A stretch of DNA of 64,000 nt, taken from positions 38,703 through 102,702 of the forward strand of contig NZ_JBHULV010000050.1 in assembly GCF_042684645.1 (NCBI RefSeq). The letters run 5' to 3'. A model generated the notes under the pieces. The model saw nothing but the letters and a program-made list of their open reading frames with translations. It did no database searches and was not told the DNA's origin. Source of the stretch: Pseudopedobacter alpinus (GTDB taxonomy: Bacteria > Bacteroidota > Bacteroidia > Sphingobacteriales > Sphingobacteriaceae). This document shows positions 25,658 to 34,777 of this stretch, in pieces. The stretch's first letter is position 1. Each line of letters opens with the position of its first letter. The translations under genes were made by a program, and so were the position numbers.

Positions 25658-28314
25658 TTTACTTCAAATATAGCACATACATCAATAAATGATTTTATAT
25701 CTTTTTTCACATCATCCCATTTTTCTTGTTTAATATACACTGGTTTGTAAGTGTATTCTTTTTGTACAGTGTTTATGTCTTTGCACCAAGTAGCAAGGCG
25801 TTGTATTTTGCGTATATCGTCTAAATCTTCACGCCCTTTTGTTTCTATAATAAAAAATGTGTTAGATGATGTTTTAACAAAAAAATCAGGAAAAAACGAA
25901 GCTATATTTCCATTTTCTTTTTGATATTCAATGCTAAAGTTTACGCCACCTTCGCCAAAGGTGTTTTTAGCAAATGAAACTACATCATTAAACCTGCTTT
26001 CGCAAAAACCGGCAAATTCCAATTCAAAAGGATTATCGCCAATAATTATATTGAAAACAGATTTTTTTGGAACAAGGTAAGATTGGTTTTCTGCCACCTT
26101 TGGTTTGGTAAGTTTCAATGAAGTAAAGTTTTTCATTTCGGCAGTTCCTTTGTCGGAAATGGTTAATTCATCAATGGCTTTTTTGAAAGTTGTTTTCAGA
26201 ATTTCTTTTAGATTAATTTCTGAAAGATTTCTCATTGTTTGTGGGTCGCTTAGTTCCACTTCCCCAGTAAAGAGTTGGTATTTGATAAAGCTTTCCACTT
26301 TTGGGTAAAGGATATTGAAGCCACTTACCAAACGGCTATCTTTTAAAATGGCAGATGTAAAAAAGCCAATAACATTTCTGTAATCTGGTTTTGTGTCTTT
26401 GAAAACTGTTTTGTGCGAAAAATCTCCGTCAATGTTATTAAAAACAATTTCCTTCAATTCATCGCTGTTGAACTTTTTCTGTATTACTTTTTCGTTTTTG
26501 AATGTGCTAACATCAATTAACTCCAAGTTTTTAAACTCTCTGTAAATTCTTGGGCTCATTTGCGGTATTGGAATATCTAAAGCATCTAAATCTTTGTTTG
26601 GATTTTCTTTATCTACTTCTACAATTACCGGCGATTTGCCTTTAGAACCTTTACCCATTGGGCTGTATTGAAATTCTACTCCCTCTGTTTTAAGGCTTTC
26701 TACAAATTCTAAAAATGCTGGAGTACCAACCACAACCAATTTTTCGGGCATATCTAGTGAAAACATTTTTCGTAAACCTCTACCGATGGTTTGTTCTGGA
26801 AGTATTTTAGAATCAGCACCAAATGGACGTAACCCAACTATGGTGGTTACATTTCTAACATCCCACCCTTCTCGCAACATTAAAACCGAAACAACTGCTT
26901 TATATGGCGAATGGTCTTTGTCTATTTCATCTGCTGCTTTTCTTAATAGCTCCAATGCTTCTTTATCCTTTTTGCTTGATGTTGCTTCTTTTATTTCGCC
27001 CGAATTGTTGGTGTGAATGGTTAGCACTGAATTTTTCATTGAAGGATAATTGCTTTCCAAAAACGCAGCCGCTTGGTCTGCTTCTTTGGTGCTCATTGTC
27101 ATAATAAATAGAATAGGTGTTTTATGATTTTTAAGTTCTTCATATTGCTGTTCCCATTCTAAATAGCCCAAATGGATGTAATCTCGGTAGCGTTCTACAA
27201 AGTCAGAAGAATCTTTTTCTTGAATTTTTTGTCTTGATGCTTCGTCTGGCAATACTGGCGACTTTACAACATTTTGCTTGATAGCTTCAACCAAAGGATA
27301 ATCGCAAATTGTTTGAACGAAAATAGCACCGTTGTTATGTTTAGGCGTAGCGGAATAGTCTGCTTGCAGACTTATTCCGTTACCGTTTTTCAATTTTAAT
27401 TTGTTGCTAATGTCCTCAATGTTTTTAAACCAAGCCAAAGAACTATCGTGTATATGATGAGCCTCGTCGTTCAATATAACTAAATCTTTAATCTTGTCGC
27501 TTCGCATTACTTTACCAACGTCTAATCCTTTTGAAGTGTCTGCATTGGGTTTGGGTTTAACACCTAAAAATGTTGTCTCAAAATTTTGCTCAGGCTCTTC
27601 ATTAAAAAAAACACGGTGTATGTTAGTTAAGAAAATATTTCCAGATTCTGTTATTGGTTTTAAGTCGTCTTGAATATGAAGTGTTAATTGAAAATCGTTT
27701 TTCCAGTCTCTGTCGTCATAGCCATTGTCAGGAAAAAATGGTTCATCAAAAAACATTTTCAGCCCGTCAAAATCCTTGCGCAAACGGTTTAATACAATGA
27801 TGTTAGGAGCAATTACTAAAAAGTCTTTCGAAAGTGTACTGTCTGCCTCGTAGAGTTTATGAAAGTAAGACCAAACCAAAGTTAAACCCATTACTTTAGT
27901 TTTACCCGCACCAGTCGCCATTTTAATTACATAACGAGTCCAGTTTTCGTAAAACATACCAGTGCTTACCCGTTGCGAAGAGTCAAACCGCATCAATTCA
28001 TATTTGTCTTTTGCCTTTGCTACTTCATACAAGTAAATAATTGATTCAATGGCTTCACGTTGCGAAAAAAAAAAGCTGAACTTTGCTTGCCCGATAAGGT
28101 GTTCCTGATTAAACCAAAAATTCAATAATGATGTTGAAGTTTCAGAAGCACCTTGATAGTCTTCGTCTCTCCATTTGGCAACAGCAAGCCTAATTTTATA
28201 AACCAAAGGTGGCAACAACTTGTCATAAGCATTTTGAAATGCGTCCATTTGACTTTGTGACGGTGCCCACCTTTCATTTGGTGATAATATTTTAAACGGG
28301 TCTGAAAAGTTCAT
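25654..28314 (-). CDS. Res-type DEAD/DEAH helicase with PD-(D/E)XK nuclease
   Basis: 886-aa restriction subunit-like protein. Walker A TGAGKT is at 134-139, DEAH at 283-286, SAT in DYSATPKH, and the C-terminal RecA motif is VLMLREGWDVRNVTTI and TIGRGLRKM. A C-terminal PD-(D/E)XK nuclease is suggested by D810 in FFPDFFV and E824/K826 in IIETKG. This is the architecture of type III restriction subunits. It is the first gene of the three-gene operon (Res, then AlbA_2/GHKL, then Mod), unlike the usual mod-res order of classical type III systems. Confidence 0.87.
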   Translation of the reverse strand: MNFSDPFKILSPNERWAPSQSQMDAFQNAYDKLLPPLVYKIRLAVAKWRDEDYQGASETSTSLLNFWFNQEHLIGQAKFSFFFSQREAIESIIYLYEVAKAKDKYELMRFDSSQRVSTGMFYENWTRYVIKMATGAGKTKVMGLTLVWSYFHKLYEADSTLSKDFLVIAPNIIVLNRLRKDFDGLKMFFDEPFFPDNGYDDRDWKNDFQLTLHIQDDLKPITESGNIFLTNIHRVFFNEEPEQNFETTFLGVKPKPNADTSKGLDVGKVMRSDKIKDLVILNDEAHHIHDSSLAWFKNIEDISNKLKLKNGNGISLQADYSATPKHNNGAIFVQTICDYPLVEAIKQNVVKSPVLPDEASRQKIQEKDSSDFVERYRDYIHLGYLEWEQQYEELKNHKTPILFIMTMSTKEADQAAAFLESNYPSMKNSVLTIHTNNSGEIKEATSSKKDKEALELLRKAADEIDKDHSPYKAVVSVLMLREGWDVRNVTTIVGLRPFGADSKILPEQTIGRGLRKMFSLDMPEKLVVVGTPAFLEFVESLKTEGVEFQYSPMGKGSKGKSPVIVEVDKENPNKDLDALDIPIPQMSPRIYREFKNLELIDVSTFKNEKVIQKKFNSDELKEIVFNNIDGDFSHKTVFKDTKPDYRNVIGFFTSAILKDSRLVSGFNILYPKVESFIKYQLFTGEVELSDPQTMRNLSEINLKEILKTTFKKAIDELTISDKGTAEMKNFTSLKLTKPKVAENQSYLVPKKSVFNIIIGDNPFELEFAGFCESRFNDVVSFAKNTFGEGGVNFSIEYQKENGNIASFFPDFFVKTSSNTFFIIETKGREDLDDIRKIQRLATWCKDINTVQKEYTYKPVYIKQEKWDDVKKDIKSFIDVCAIFEVK

Positions 28315-28444
28315 TTAATTATTTTCTTTCGATTCAAAATTAAAATTTATGTAGTTGCATTATAATATATACCCCAGTACAGTCTGTTCTGCAATGATCA
28401 AAACAATCTATTTTATATCTAATATCAGTTAATAATTGAGCTTA

Positions 28445-31339
28445 TTAAGCCAAAATCTCTTTAATATCAGCTTCAGACAAAGATTTTATAAAACTATCTT
28501 CCGTAGTAATTAAGCTTTTGGCTACACGCATTTTTTTGTTTTGTAATGCTAAAATTTTCTCTTCAACACTGTCTTTTGTGATAAACTTATAGATAAAAAC
28601 ATTTTTAGTTTGCCCAATACGGTGGGTTCTATCAATGGCTTGTTGCTCTACTGCGGGATTCCACCAGGGGTCTAAAATAAAAACATAGTCAGCTTCGGTA
28701 AGGTTTAAACCAACACCACCGGCTTTTAAAGAGATCAAGAAAATTTGAATATGGTCTTCGCTTTTAAACTCTTCAACAACCTGTCCGCGGTTTTGGGTGC
28801 TGCCGTCTAAGTAAGAATAGTTAATGTTGTTTTTATCAAAATGCTTCCGGTAAATATCTAATTGTTTTACAAACTGAGAAAAAATTAAAACCTTATGCCC
28901 AGCCTCAACCACGCTATTTAATTTGTGAATTACATCTTCAAATTTGCCAGAATCACCAGTATAATCTGTATCAACCATATAAGGATGGTTGGCAATTTGT
29001 CTTAATTTGGTTAAACCTTGCAACATCTGTATCGGCGATTTACGGTAATCTCCCGTTTCAATAGATTTTAGCAGTTCGTTACGATATTCGGATTTTGTTT
29101 TTTCGTAAATATCTAACTGCTCCTCGCTCATTTCGCAATAAACCAAGTTTTCTGTTTTTGGCGGAAGTTCTGTTGCTACTTGTTCTTTGGTTCGGCGCAT
29201 TACAAATGGCTTAATTAAAACCTGCAATTTGTGCGCTATGTCTTCGTCCTTTTTCTTTTCTATGGGTTGTACAAAATCTTTTTGAAAAAAAGTTTGACTG
29301 CCCAATAAACCAGGATTTATGAAAGACATTTGCGTCCATAAATCGTTAACTGTGTTTTCTACAGGTGTACCAGAAAGTATTAATTTGTGCTTAGATTTTA
29401 AGGCTTTAACCGCTTTAAAAGATTTTGAAGATGGGTTTTTAATGTTTTGACTTTCATCTAAAATAATATAATGAAAAAACATTTGGCTCATTAAGTCAGT
29501 ATCAACACGGGTGATGCCGTAAGTTGTAATTACTACATCGTACTTACTAAAAATTGCAATATTCTTATCTCTAAAAGTACCGGTATGTGTATAAATTTTT
29601 AGTTTTGGTGTAAACTTTTTTGCCTCATTAATCCAATTATAAATCAAAGAAGTAGGCATTACAATTAAAGAAGTAGTGTGTATGCCTTGTTCTTCCTGCT
29701 CTTCTTTGCATTTTTGTAATAATGCCAATGTTTGTATGGTTTTGCCCAAACCCATATCATCTGCCAAACAACCGCCAAAACTGTATTTCTGTAAAAAGTG
29801 AAACCAATCATAACCAGCTTTTTGGTAAGGGCGTAAAAGTCCTTTAAAATGAATAGGAGCAGCAACTTCATCAATATGTGCAAAGTCCGAAAGTTTTTGC
29901 AGCTTTCTATCCATAGTAATGGTTGCCAAATCGCTATTTGCAAAATCGTAAACTAATCCAACATGCAGCTTTTTAAGCCTTAATTGGTCATCACCTTCAG
30001 AAAAACTGAGCAAATTGCCGTATTGCGAAAACCATTTTTCGGGAATAATTGCAATCTCACCGTTAGGCAAAGTAAACTCTCTTTTTTTATTTAGGATATG
30101 ATTTTTAAGCTGTATAAAAGGAATTTTGAATTGCCCAAATTGTACAATGGCTTCAATATCAAACCAGTCGTTTTTTTCGTTAATTTCTAAATCTATTTTG
30201 CTACTACCAATCACATATTTTTTTGCACTACTGTCAGATTCAAAAACAAAACCTTTTTCAATCAACTCATCGTGATGTTCACTAATAAAATCAAATACAG
30301 ATAAAGATCTATCTGTATCATCTGGTAAATGAGCAACTTCTAAGTGCACAAACAAATTGCTTTGGGTGTGTAAACCCATTTCAATTAATTCTTCTAATTT
30401 CTTTTTCTCCCAATTTAAAGAACGTTTTATACGGTGGAAGATATAATTATCATCCTCTTTTTCCATACGTACGGTAACTGCCAAATCATTTCCGCCAGCA
30501 AAAGAATAATTACCGTATTTAAAGAAAAGCTGAATTTCTGAAATACCACCGCTTACATAAACCACTTTTAAAATAGGTTGCGCCTCATGCTTTTCGGTAT
30601 TTATGGTAAAACCTTCGGCATAAACATGGTATTTTTCTATTAATGGCGCAACAAATTTTGTAAAGTAAGTATGTTCAGATGATTTCGGGATAGATATAAA
30701 ACGCTTATTTAAAAAGGGTTGTAGCTTTTTGCCTTCTAAATCTTGTTCAAAATTATACAGTGTTTCATCTAATAATAAATAGGCAGGTTGGTTAATAATA
30801 ACTTGCGCATCTTTAAACATAAACTCAATCCTGTTATTAAGATATTTTATGGTAGGGAAATACCTGGTTTCTGTTTCGTTACGTCTAAAATGGAACAAAA
30901 CAGTGGCGGGTTCTTCAGCAAAATAAATGCGTTTTTCTACCGGCCAACCTTCTTTACTCATTACATAAAGCTCTTTGTTTTTTAGCAATTTCAAAACTTC
31001 GGATAGTTTTTTCTCTATTTTAGGTCTAATAAAATCGTAAGATTTATCATCCCAAATTTTTGCAAAAAACTCTGTTGCCCTAACTGTTTTTTTAAACTGT
31101 TTTTTAATAACATAATCTTGCTCAACCTCTTCGCAAAGCTTAATTAATTTATTGTCAGCAGCATCAAACCAAGCACTAAACTCACAAGCGGTACTGGTAA
31201 ACAAACGTTGGTGAGTGAGAGAAAAATCCCCATCTAAATTTAACTGAACAATATGAGGTTCAATTAAAAAGCCAAAATATTCATGCTTAGCCAATGAATA
31301 AACCAGTTTACATGGTTTATCTGCTTCAACTCTTAACAT
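28445..31339 (-). CDS. SNF2-family DEAD/DEAH-box helicase
   Basis: 964 aa with a poorly conserved N-terminal 480 residues and then a SNF2 ATPase core: the Walker A segment DDMGLGKTIQTLALL lies near residue 525, MPTSLIYNW, a variant DExx box DESQ near residue 627, LSGTPVEN, and the helicase C motifs VLIFSQFVKQLD, SLKAGGVGLNLT, and IDRTHRIGQ. Swi2/Snf2 proteins translocate on double-stranded DNA. Similar proteins are common chromosomal genes in Bacteroidetes. It ends 130 bases upstream of the Res gene on the same strand, so a part in the defence locus is possible but not shown. Confidence 0.87.
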   Translation of the reverse strand: MLRVEADKPCKLVYSLAKHEYFGFLIEPHIVQLNLDGDFSLTHQRLFTSTACEFSAWFDAADNKLIKLCEEVEQDYVIKKQFKKTVRATEFFAKIWDDKSYDFIRPKIEKKLSEVLKLLKNKELYVMSKEGWPVEKRIYFAEEPATVLFHFRRNETETRYFPTIKYLNNRIEFMFKDAQVIINQPAYLLLDETLYNFEQDLEGKKLQPFLNKRFISIPKSSEHTYFTKFVAPLIEKYHVYAEGFTINTEKHEAQPILKVVYVSGGISEIQLFFKYGNYSFAGGNDLAVTVRMEKEDDNYIFHRIKRSLNWEKKKLEELIEMGLHTQSNLFVHLEVAHLPDDTDRSLSVFDFISEHHDELIEKGFVFESDSSAKKYVIGSSKIDLEINEKNDWFDIEAIVQFGQFKIPFIQLKNHILNKKREFTLPNGEIAIIPEKWFSQYGNLLSFSEGDDQLRLKKLHVGLVYDFANSDLATITMDRKLQKLSDFAHIDEVAAPIHFKGLLRPYQKAGYDWFHFLQKYSFGGCLADDMGLGKTIQTLALLQKCKEEQEEQGIHTTSLIVMPTSLIYNWINEAKKFTPKLKIYTHTGTFRDKNIAIFSKYDVVITTYGITRVDTDLMSQMFFHYIILDESQNIKNPSSKSFKAVKALKSKHKLILSGTPVENTVNDLWTQMSFINPGLLGSQTFFQKDFVQPIEKKKDEDIAHKLQVLIKPFVMRRTKEQVATELPPKTENLVYCEMSEEQLDIYEKTKSEYRNELLKSIETGDYRKSPIQMLQGLTKLRQIANHPYMVDTDYTGDSGKFEDVIHKLNSVVEAGHKVLIFSQFVKQLDIYRKHFDKNNINYSYLDGSTQNRGQVVEEFKSEDHIQIFLISLKAGGVGLNLTEADYVFILDPWWNPAVEQQAIDRTHRIGQTKNVFIYKFITKDSVEEKILALQNKKMRVAKSLITTEDSFIKSLSEADIKEILA

Positions 31340-31607
31340 CTTTAGAAAAAAATTTAACGAAGGTATTGATAGAAAAAATTTAAAAATAAGTATTGATATT
31401 GGAATTATGAAGTAAAAAGTGAAATAAAATATGTAGCGTTTTAAATTACCTTAATAGCGTTTTTTTATAAAAAGTTAGGTTACATAAATTTATTTGAAGG
31501 AGTTAAACAATCAACACTGTAACAATTTTATAAATTAACCAACTACAAAAGCATCAATAAACAACCAAGCTAATATTTTTCTAAATTGGATTCATAAATT
31601 ATTTAGG

Positions 31608-34166
31608 ATGAAAAAACTTTACGTATTAATTTTCTCTGTTTTGATAACATTTGGGGTAAAAGCGCAAACTCCTTTATCGTATTATTTGCCTCAAAACCTT
31701 TCTTACAACCCAAATATTCCAAAACCAGAAGATGTAATTGGGTTTAACATTGGCGACCAGCATGTAAGTCATGACCAAGTGGTAATGTATATGAAAGAGT
31801 TGGCTCGCCTGTCTGATAGGATTACTTTGGTAGAATATGCAAAATCTTACGAAAACCGTAAATTATTATTGCTAACCATTACCAGTCCAGATAATCAAAA
31901 AAATATTGAACAAATAAAAGCACAACACGTTGCCTTATCAGACCCTAATCAATCTGCAAATTTAACTACGGCAAATATGCCAATTGTGGTATGGCAAGGT
32001 TTTTCTGTACACGGTAACGAGCCAAGTGGCGTAAACGCAGCAATGGTTGTTGCTTATTATTTAGCAGCGGCACAAGGGGCAGAAATTGATGCTTTATTAA
32101 AAAACACTGTGATACTTTTTGACCCTGCAATTAACCCAGATGGTATTCAGCGTTTTTCTACTTGGGTAAATGCCAACAAAAGCACAACTTTGGTAACTGA
32201 TGCCAACTCCAGAGAATTTAGCGAACCATGGCCAAATAGCCGTACAAACCATTACTGGTTTGATTTAAATAGAGACTGGTTGCCGCTACAGCACAATGAA
32301 TCTAAAGGAAGATTAGCAGCTTTTCATACTTGGAAACCTAATATTTTAACAGACCACCATGAACAGGGAACCAATGCAACATTCTTTTTTCAGCCTGGCG
32401 TACCTTCACGTACCAATGTTTTAACTCCAAAAATAAACCAAGAATTAACTGCTAAAATTGGAGAATATCATGCGAAAGCATTGGATGAAATAGCTTCTTT
32501 ATACTTTACCAAAGAAAACTACGACGACTTTTACTATGGAAAAGGAAGCACTTATCCAGATATTAATGGTGCAATTGGTATTTTATTTGAACAAGCAAGT
32601 TCTCGTGGGCATGCACAAGAAAGTATAAATGGTGTATTAAAATTCCCTTTTACTGTAAAAAATCAAGTTACAACTGCGTTTTCTACCTTAAAGGCGGCAC
32701 AGGGTATGCGTGTAGAATTACTTGATTTTCAAAAAAGTTTTTATAAAAACGCAACCAATTTAGCTAAAGCGGATGCTGTTAAAGGATATATTTTTGGATC
32801 TGCAGATAATAAATCTGTTAGCTATCATTTATTAGATATTTTAAAAAGACACCAAATAAAGGTTTACCAATTAGCTAAAAACGCAAATGTAGCTGGTAAA
32901 ACCTTTGAAGATAAAACAGCTTATGTAGTACCTGCAGACCAAGCACAATACAGTACTATAAAAGCCATTTTTGCTAAACAAACTCAGTTTCAAGACAGCT
33001 TATTTTATGATATATCTGCATGGACTTTCCCTTTAGCTTTTAATATCAAATATGCCGAATTAAGCAGTACAACAGGTTTGTTAGGTGCTGAGTTAGGTGA
33101 AGTAAAATTTCCAGAAGGACAATTGTTAGGTGCAAAAAGTAACTATGCTTATATTTTTGAATGGAACGAGTTTTATGCTCCAAAGATTTTGAATGAGCTT
33201 TTAAAACAAGGGTTATACGCAAAGGTAGCTTCAAAACCATTTAGTATCCCGGTTAATGGAAAAATAAAACAATTTGAAGACGGTACCATTATGATTCCCG
33301 TAGGTGGACAACCTTTGTTGGCTGATGAACTTTTTACCTTAATAACCTCCTTAGCTAAAGAAACCGGAATAGATGTTTTGCCAGTAAACACAGGTATTAC
33401 AGAGGGTATTAACTTAGGTAGTGGTAATTTTAAAAACATTAAACAACCTAAAACTTTATTGGTTACAGGTGCAGGCGTTAATGCTAACGATGCCGGTGAG
33501 GTTTGGCATTTATTAGACCAACGTTTTAATATGCCACCAGTTTTGGTAGAACAAGCTGATATTAACAGCATCAGCTTAGATAAATACAATGTGATTGTGA
33601 TGAGTGACGGCCGTTACAACACCATTAACCAAAGCGGAATTGACGAGATTAAAAGATTTTTGAGAAACGGAGGAACTTTAATTGCAATGGGCGATGCCAA
33701 TAGATGGACATCCGCAAATGGTTTAACCAACATAAAGTACAAAACTGTGAAAAGTAAAGATTCTACTGCTTTTAGAAATTATGATACGCAACAAGAAGTA
33801 GCGAGGGCACAATACATTCCGGGTGCTATTTTTAACTGCCGAGTAGATAAAACACACCCAATTGCTTACGGAATTAGCACTACCGAAATTCCGGTTTTTA
33901 GAGAAGGGACAGGAATGTTTGAAAAACCAAGCAACCCTTTTGCTGCTCCTTTAACTTATACCAATAAACCATTATTAGCAGGTTATATTTCGCCAGCAAA
34001 TGAAAATGTTTTGAAAGGCTCTGCAGCTATTATTTGTTCAAGTTATGGCAGGGGGCAAGTAGTTTCTTTTTCTGACAACCCAAATTTTAGAGCCTTTTGG
34101 TTTGGTACAAGCAAACTTTTTATGAATGCAATTTTCTTTGGACAAACTATTAGTGGTGGTAATTAA
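31608..34166 (+). CDS. Secreted M14-family zinc carboxypeptidase
   Basis: Signal peptide (residues 1-20, cleavage after KAQ). The M14 zinc ligands are H135 and E138 in HGNEPSG and a His in DHHEQ (H250 or H251). E328 in ILFEQASSRGH is the candidate catalytic glutamate. Residues beyond 380 form a second half of about 470 aa with glutamine-amidotransferase-like character (LLVTGAG, VIVMSDGRY, RNGGTLIAMGDA). The 852-aa length is normal for this Bacteroidetes group. It is probably periplasmic or surface-exposed and acts on peptides. It is divergent from the SNF2 helicase gene. Confidence 0.88.
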   Translation: MKKLYVLIFSVLITFGVKAQTPLSYYLPQNLSYNPNIPKPEDVIGFNIGDQHVSHDQVVMYMKELARLSDRITLVEYAKSYENRKLLLLTITSPDNQKNIEQIKAQHVALSDPNQSANLTTANMPIVVWQGFSVHGNEPSGVNAAMVVAYYLAAAQGAEIDALLKNTVILFDPAINPDGIQRFSTWVNANKSTTLVTDANSREFSEPWPNSRTNHYWFDLNRDWLPLQHNESKGRLAAFHTWKPNILTDHHEQGTNATFFFQPGVPSRTNVLTPKINQELTAKIGEYHAKALDEIASLYFTKENYDDFYYGKGSTYPDINGAIGILFEQASSRGHAQESINGVLKFPFTVKNQVTTAFSTLKAAQGMRVELLDFQKSFYKNATNLAKADAVKGYIFGSADNKSVSYHLLDILKRHQIKVYQLAKNANVAGKTFEDKTAYVVPADQAQYSTIKAIFAKQTQFQDSLFYDISAWTFPLAFNIKYAELSSTTGLLGAELGEVKFPEGQLLGAKSNYAYIFEWNEFYAPKILNELLKQGLYAKVASKPFSIPVNGKIKQFEDGTIMIPVGGQPLLADELFTLITSLAKETGIDVLPVNTGITEGINLGSGNFKNIKQPKTLLVTGAGVNANDAGEVWHLLDQRFNMPPVLVEQADINSISLDKYNVIVMSDGRYNTINQSGIDEIKRFLRNGGTLIAMGDANRWTSANGLTNIKYKTVKSKDSTAFRNYDTQQEVARAQYIPGAIFNCRVDKTHPIAYGISTTEIPVFREGTGMFEKPSNPFAAPLTYTNKPLLAGYISPANENVLKGSAAIICSSYGRGQVVSFSDNPNFRAFWFGTSKLFMNAIFFGQTISGGN

Positions 34167-34201
34167 GATTTAGAAAAGCAAATAGAAAGTGTATATAACG
34201 C

Positions 34202-34777
34202 TTAACTTCTTTTAAAATACCGTGAAAATCTACTTCCGTTTGGGTATTTTCTGTTTGGGGTTATATTGTTAAACACCAATGCAGTAATTAACAATATAAG
34301 TGAACCAGTTAATACCGGAGATAGAACATATAAGTAGCCTAATAGCTTAATTTTTTCTGAACCGATGACGGCAATTAAAGCCGTTGCACCACCTGGTGGA
34401 TGCAATGTTTTGGTATATTGCATTAGCACAATAGAAAAAGCAACAGCCAAAGGCGCAGTTAGGTAAATAATATCTGGAATAAAGTATGCAACGGTAACGC
34501 CAACCAAAGCAGAAACTAAATGCCCGCCCACTAAATTACGAGGCTGTGCTAACGGACTTTCAATATTACCGTAAATTAAAACGCTGGATGCCCCAAAAGA
34601 GCCTATTAAAAATATATTTTCTTCTTTTGTTAAAAACAGGGTTTGAAGGTAAGCAATTAAACCTATGCCAATAAATGCACCTATAAAAGACCAAAACTTT
34701 TCCCTATAATCAACCATGGTCTCTTTATAGATAATGTATTTTGATACTCTGAAAGTTCTTTTAATCTTGTTTTTCAA
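34202..34777 (-). CDS. HPP family membrane protein
   Basis: Integral membrane protein with four predicted helices and the family motif LHPPGGATALIAVIG near the middle, after QYTKT. Some HPP proteins act in nitrite transport; the substrate here is unknown. Three starts are possible: ATG 34825 would overlap the symporter gene by 65 bases, ATG 34717 would remove the basic FRVSKYIIYKET segment that homologues keep, and TTG 34777 overlaps the symporter stop by 17 bases. TTG 34777 is favoured here, giving 191 aa; I am not certain. Operon with the symporter upstream. Confidence 0.7.
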   Translation of the reverse strand: MKNKIKRTFRVSKYIIYKETMVDYREKFWSFIGAFIGIGLIAYLQTLFLTKEENIFLIGSFGASSVLIYGNIESPLAQPRNLVGGHLVSALVGVTVAYFIPDIIYLTAPLAVAFSIVLMQYTKTLHPPGGATALIAVIGSEKIKLLGYLYVLSPVLTGSLILLITALVFNNITPNRKYPNGSRFSRYFKRS

